DNA from: SLRI01 sp964576715
GTDB taxonomy: Bacteria; Pseudomonadota; Alphaproteobacteria; Geminicoccales; Geminicoccaceae
Reading direction: 5' to 3'
Assembly (NCBI GenBank): GCA_964576715.1
Contig: CAZNWE010000135.1
Span: 1 to 6,558 of the forward strand
Length of the DNA stretch: 6,558 nt
Shown: piece by piece, positions 5,965-6,558 of the stretch
Numbering within the stretch: position 1 is the first letter of the stretch
Layout: the number at the start of each line of letters is the position of its first letter
Position numbers and translations under genes: made by a program
The notes under the pieces: model-generated
What the model was told of the DNA's origin: nothing
Seen by the model: only the letters and a program-made list of their open reading frames with translations
Databases searched by the model: none

Positions 5965-6558
5965 TCAATAGGCGGTATGCAACACGTGCTTGAGGCCTTT
6001 CATGTCCTCGAGGCACCGGCCGGTGCCGAGTGCCACGCAATTCAACGGCTCGTCCGCCTGGCTCACCGGCAAGCCGGTCGAGTGGCGCAAGACGAAATCG
6101 AGGTTGCCCAGAAGCGAGCCGCCGCCGGTGAGCACAATGCCCTTGTCGACGATATCGGCGGAAAGCTCAGGCGCAGTGTGCTCGAGGGCTACCTTGACCG
6201 CCTCGATGATCGCATTGACCGGCTCCGCCAAGCTCTCGGCGATCTGCCGCTGGCTGATGGTGATCTCCTTGGGCACGCCGTTCATGAGGTCACGGCCCTT
6301 GATTTCCATCACTGCGCCATTGCCGTCCTCCGGCAGGCAGGCCGAGCCGATCCGCTTCTTGATGTTCTCGGCCGTGGCCTCGCCGATCAAGAGGCTATGG
6401 TTTCGCCGCACATAGTTGATGATCGCCTCGTCCATCTTGTTGCCGCCGACCCGGATCGAGCGGGCGTAGACGATGCCGCCCAAGGAGAGGATCGCCACCT
6501 CAGTGGTGCCGCCGCCGATATCGACCACCATCGAGCCCGTGGGCTCGGTCACCGGCAG
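5965..6558 (-). CDS. mreB: Rod shape-determining protein MreB, C-terminal part (5' end outside window)
   Basis: This is the last 197 codons of MreB, the bacterial actin homologue that forms short membrane-associated filaments and orients lateral peptidoglycan synthesis. The full protein is about 345 residues, so roughly the first 150 lie beyond the window edge. The frame is open to base 6558; the GTG at 6552 is an internal valine, not a start. Visible actin-fold signatures are the phosphate-2 loop DIGGGTTEVA just after the left edge of the fragment, the GGNKMDEAII and RRNHSLLIGEATAE segments, and the adenosine-binding LTGGGSLL motif. The end (ALGTGRCLEDMKGLKHVL..., last residues HTAY, stop TGA at 5965-5967) resembles alphaproteobacterial MreB more than the longer gammaproteobacterial tail. 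It is the first visible gene of the rod operon, with mreC next. The identification is essentially certain; the lineage reading is inference. Confidence 0.97.
   Translation of the reverse strand: MPVTEPTGSMVVDIGGGTTEVAILSLGGIVYARSIRVGGNKMDEAIINYVRRNHSLLIGEATAENIKKRIGSACLPEDGNGAVMEIKGRDLMNGVPKEITISQRQIAESLAEPVNAIIEAVKVALEHTAPELSADIVDKGIVLTGGGSLLGNLDFVLRHSTGLPVSQADEPLNCVALGTGRCLEDMKGLKHVLHTAY

Noticed and set aside
1..6558. CRISPR array, tRNA, rRNA or riboswitch
   Set aside because: No regularly spaced direct repeats, tRNA-like cloverleaf or rRNA-like sequence was seen on either strand.

Overview
The window carries the cell-shape and lateral-wall synthesis (rod) operon of a GC-rich bacterium, followed by a degenerate IS630-family insertion sequence. 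Every supported gene is on the minus strand, so transcription runs from high to low coordinates: mreB (3' part only, cut by the window edge at 6558), mreC, mreD, mrdA (PBP2), rodA, then the IS. The order mreB-mreC-mreD-mrdA-rodA, the MreB C-terminus (GVPKEI, ADIVDKGI and a final HTAY) and the PBP2 and MreD signatures look alphaproteobacterial, possibly Rhodospirillales-like. This lineage call is inferred from remembered family sequences, not from a search.

Region 1298-6558 is a compact operon. MreB filaments act through the membrane proteins MreC and MreD on PBP2 (transpeptidase) and RodA (SEDS glycosyltransferase) to insert peptidoglycan into the side wall. Catalytic residues of PBP2 and RodA are present and no gene looks damaged. 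The junctions are unusual. mreD and mrdA overlap directly. Each of the other three gaps (mreB-mreC, mreC-mreD, mrdA-rodA) can be read as a tiny ORF whose stop codon overlaps, or lies 3 nt before, the next gene's start. mreC and mreD have no obvious Shine-Dalgarno sequence. This suggests termination-reinitiation coupling along the operon, but it is a hypothesis.

Region 1158-1297 is a short spacer after rodA with no convincing gene or terminator. Region 1-1157 is the promoter-proximal part of an IS630-family element, with a plausible CTAG boundary near 1155-1158 and a sigma70-like promoter. Its transposase has two inserted structured segments. One is a 61-nt block (675-735) of back-to-back perfect hairpins that shifts the frame and adds a stop. 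The other is an in-frame 36-nt palindromic block (411-446) that adds about 11 residues inside the catalytic domain. Around both blocks the transposase sequence is well conserved. These two blocks are the most unusual feature of the window and may be small mobile palindromic elements. No complete undescribed multi-gene system is visible.
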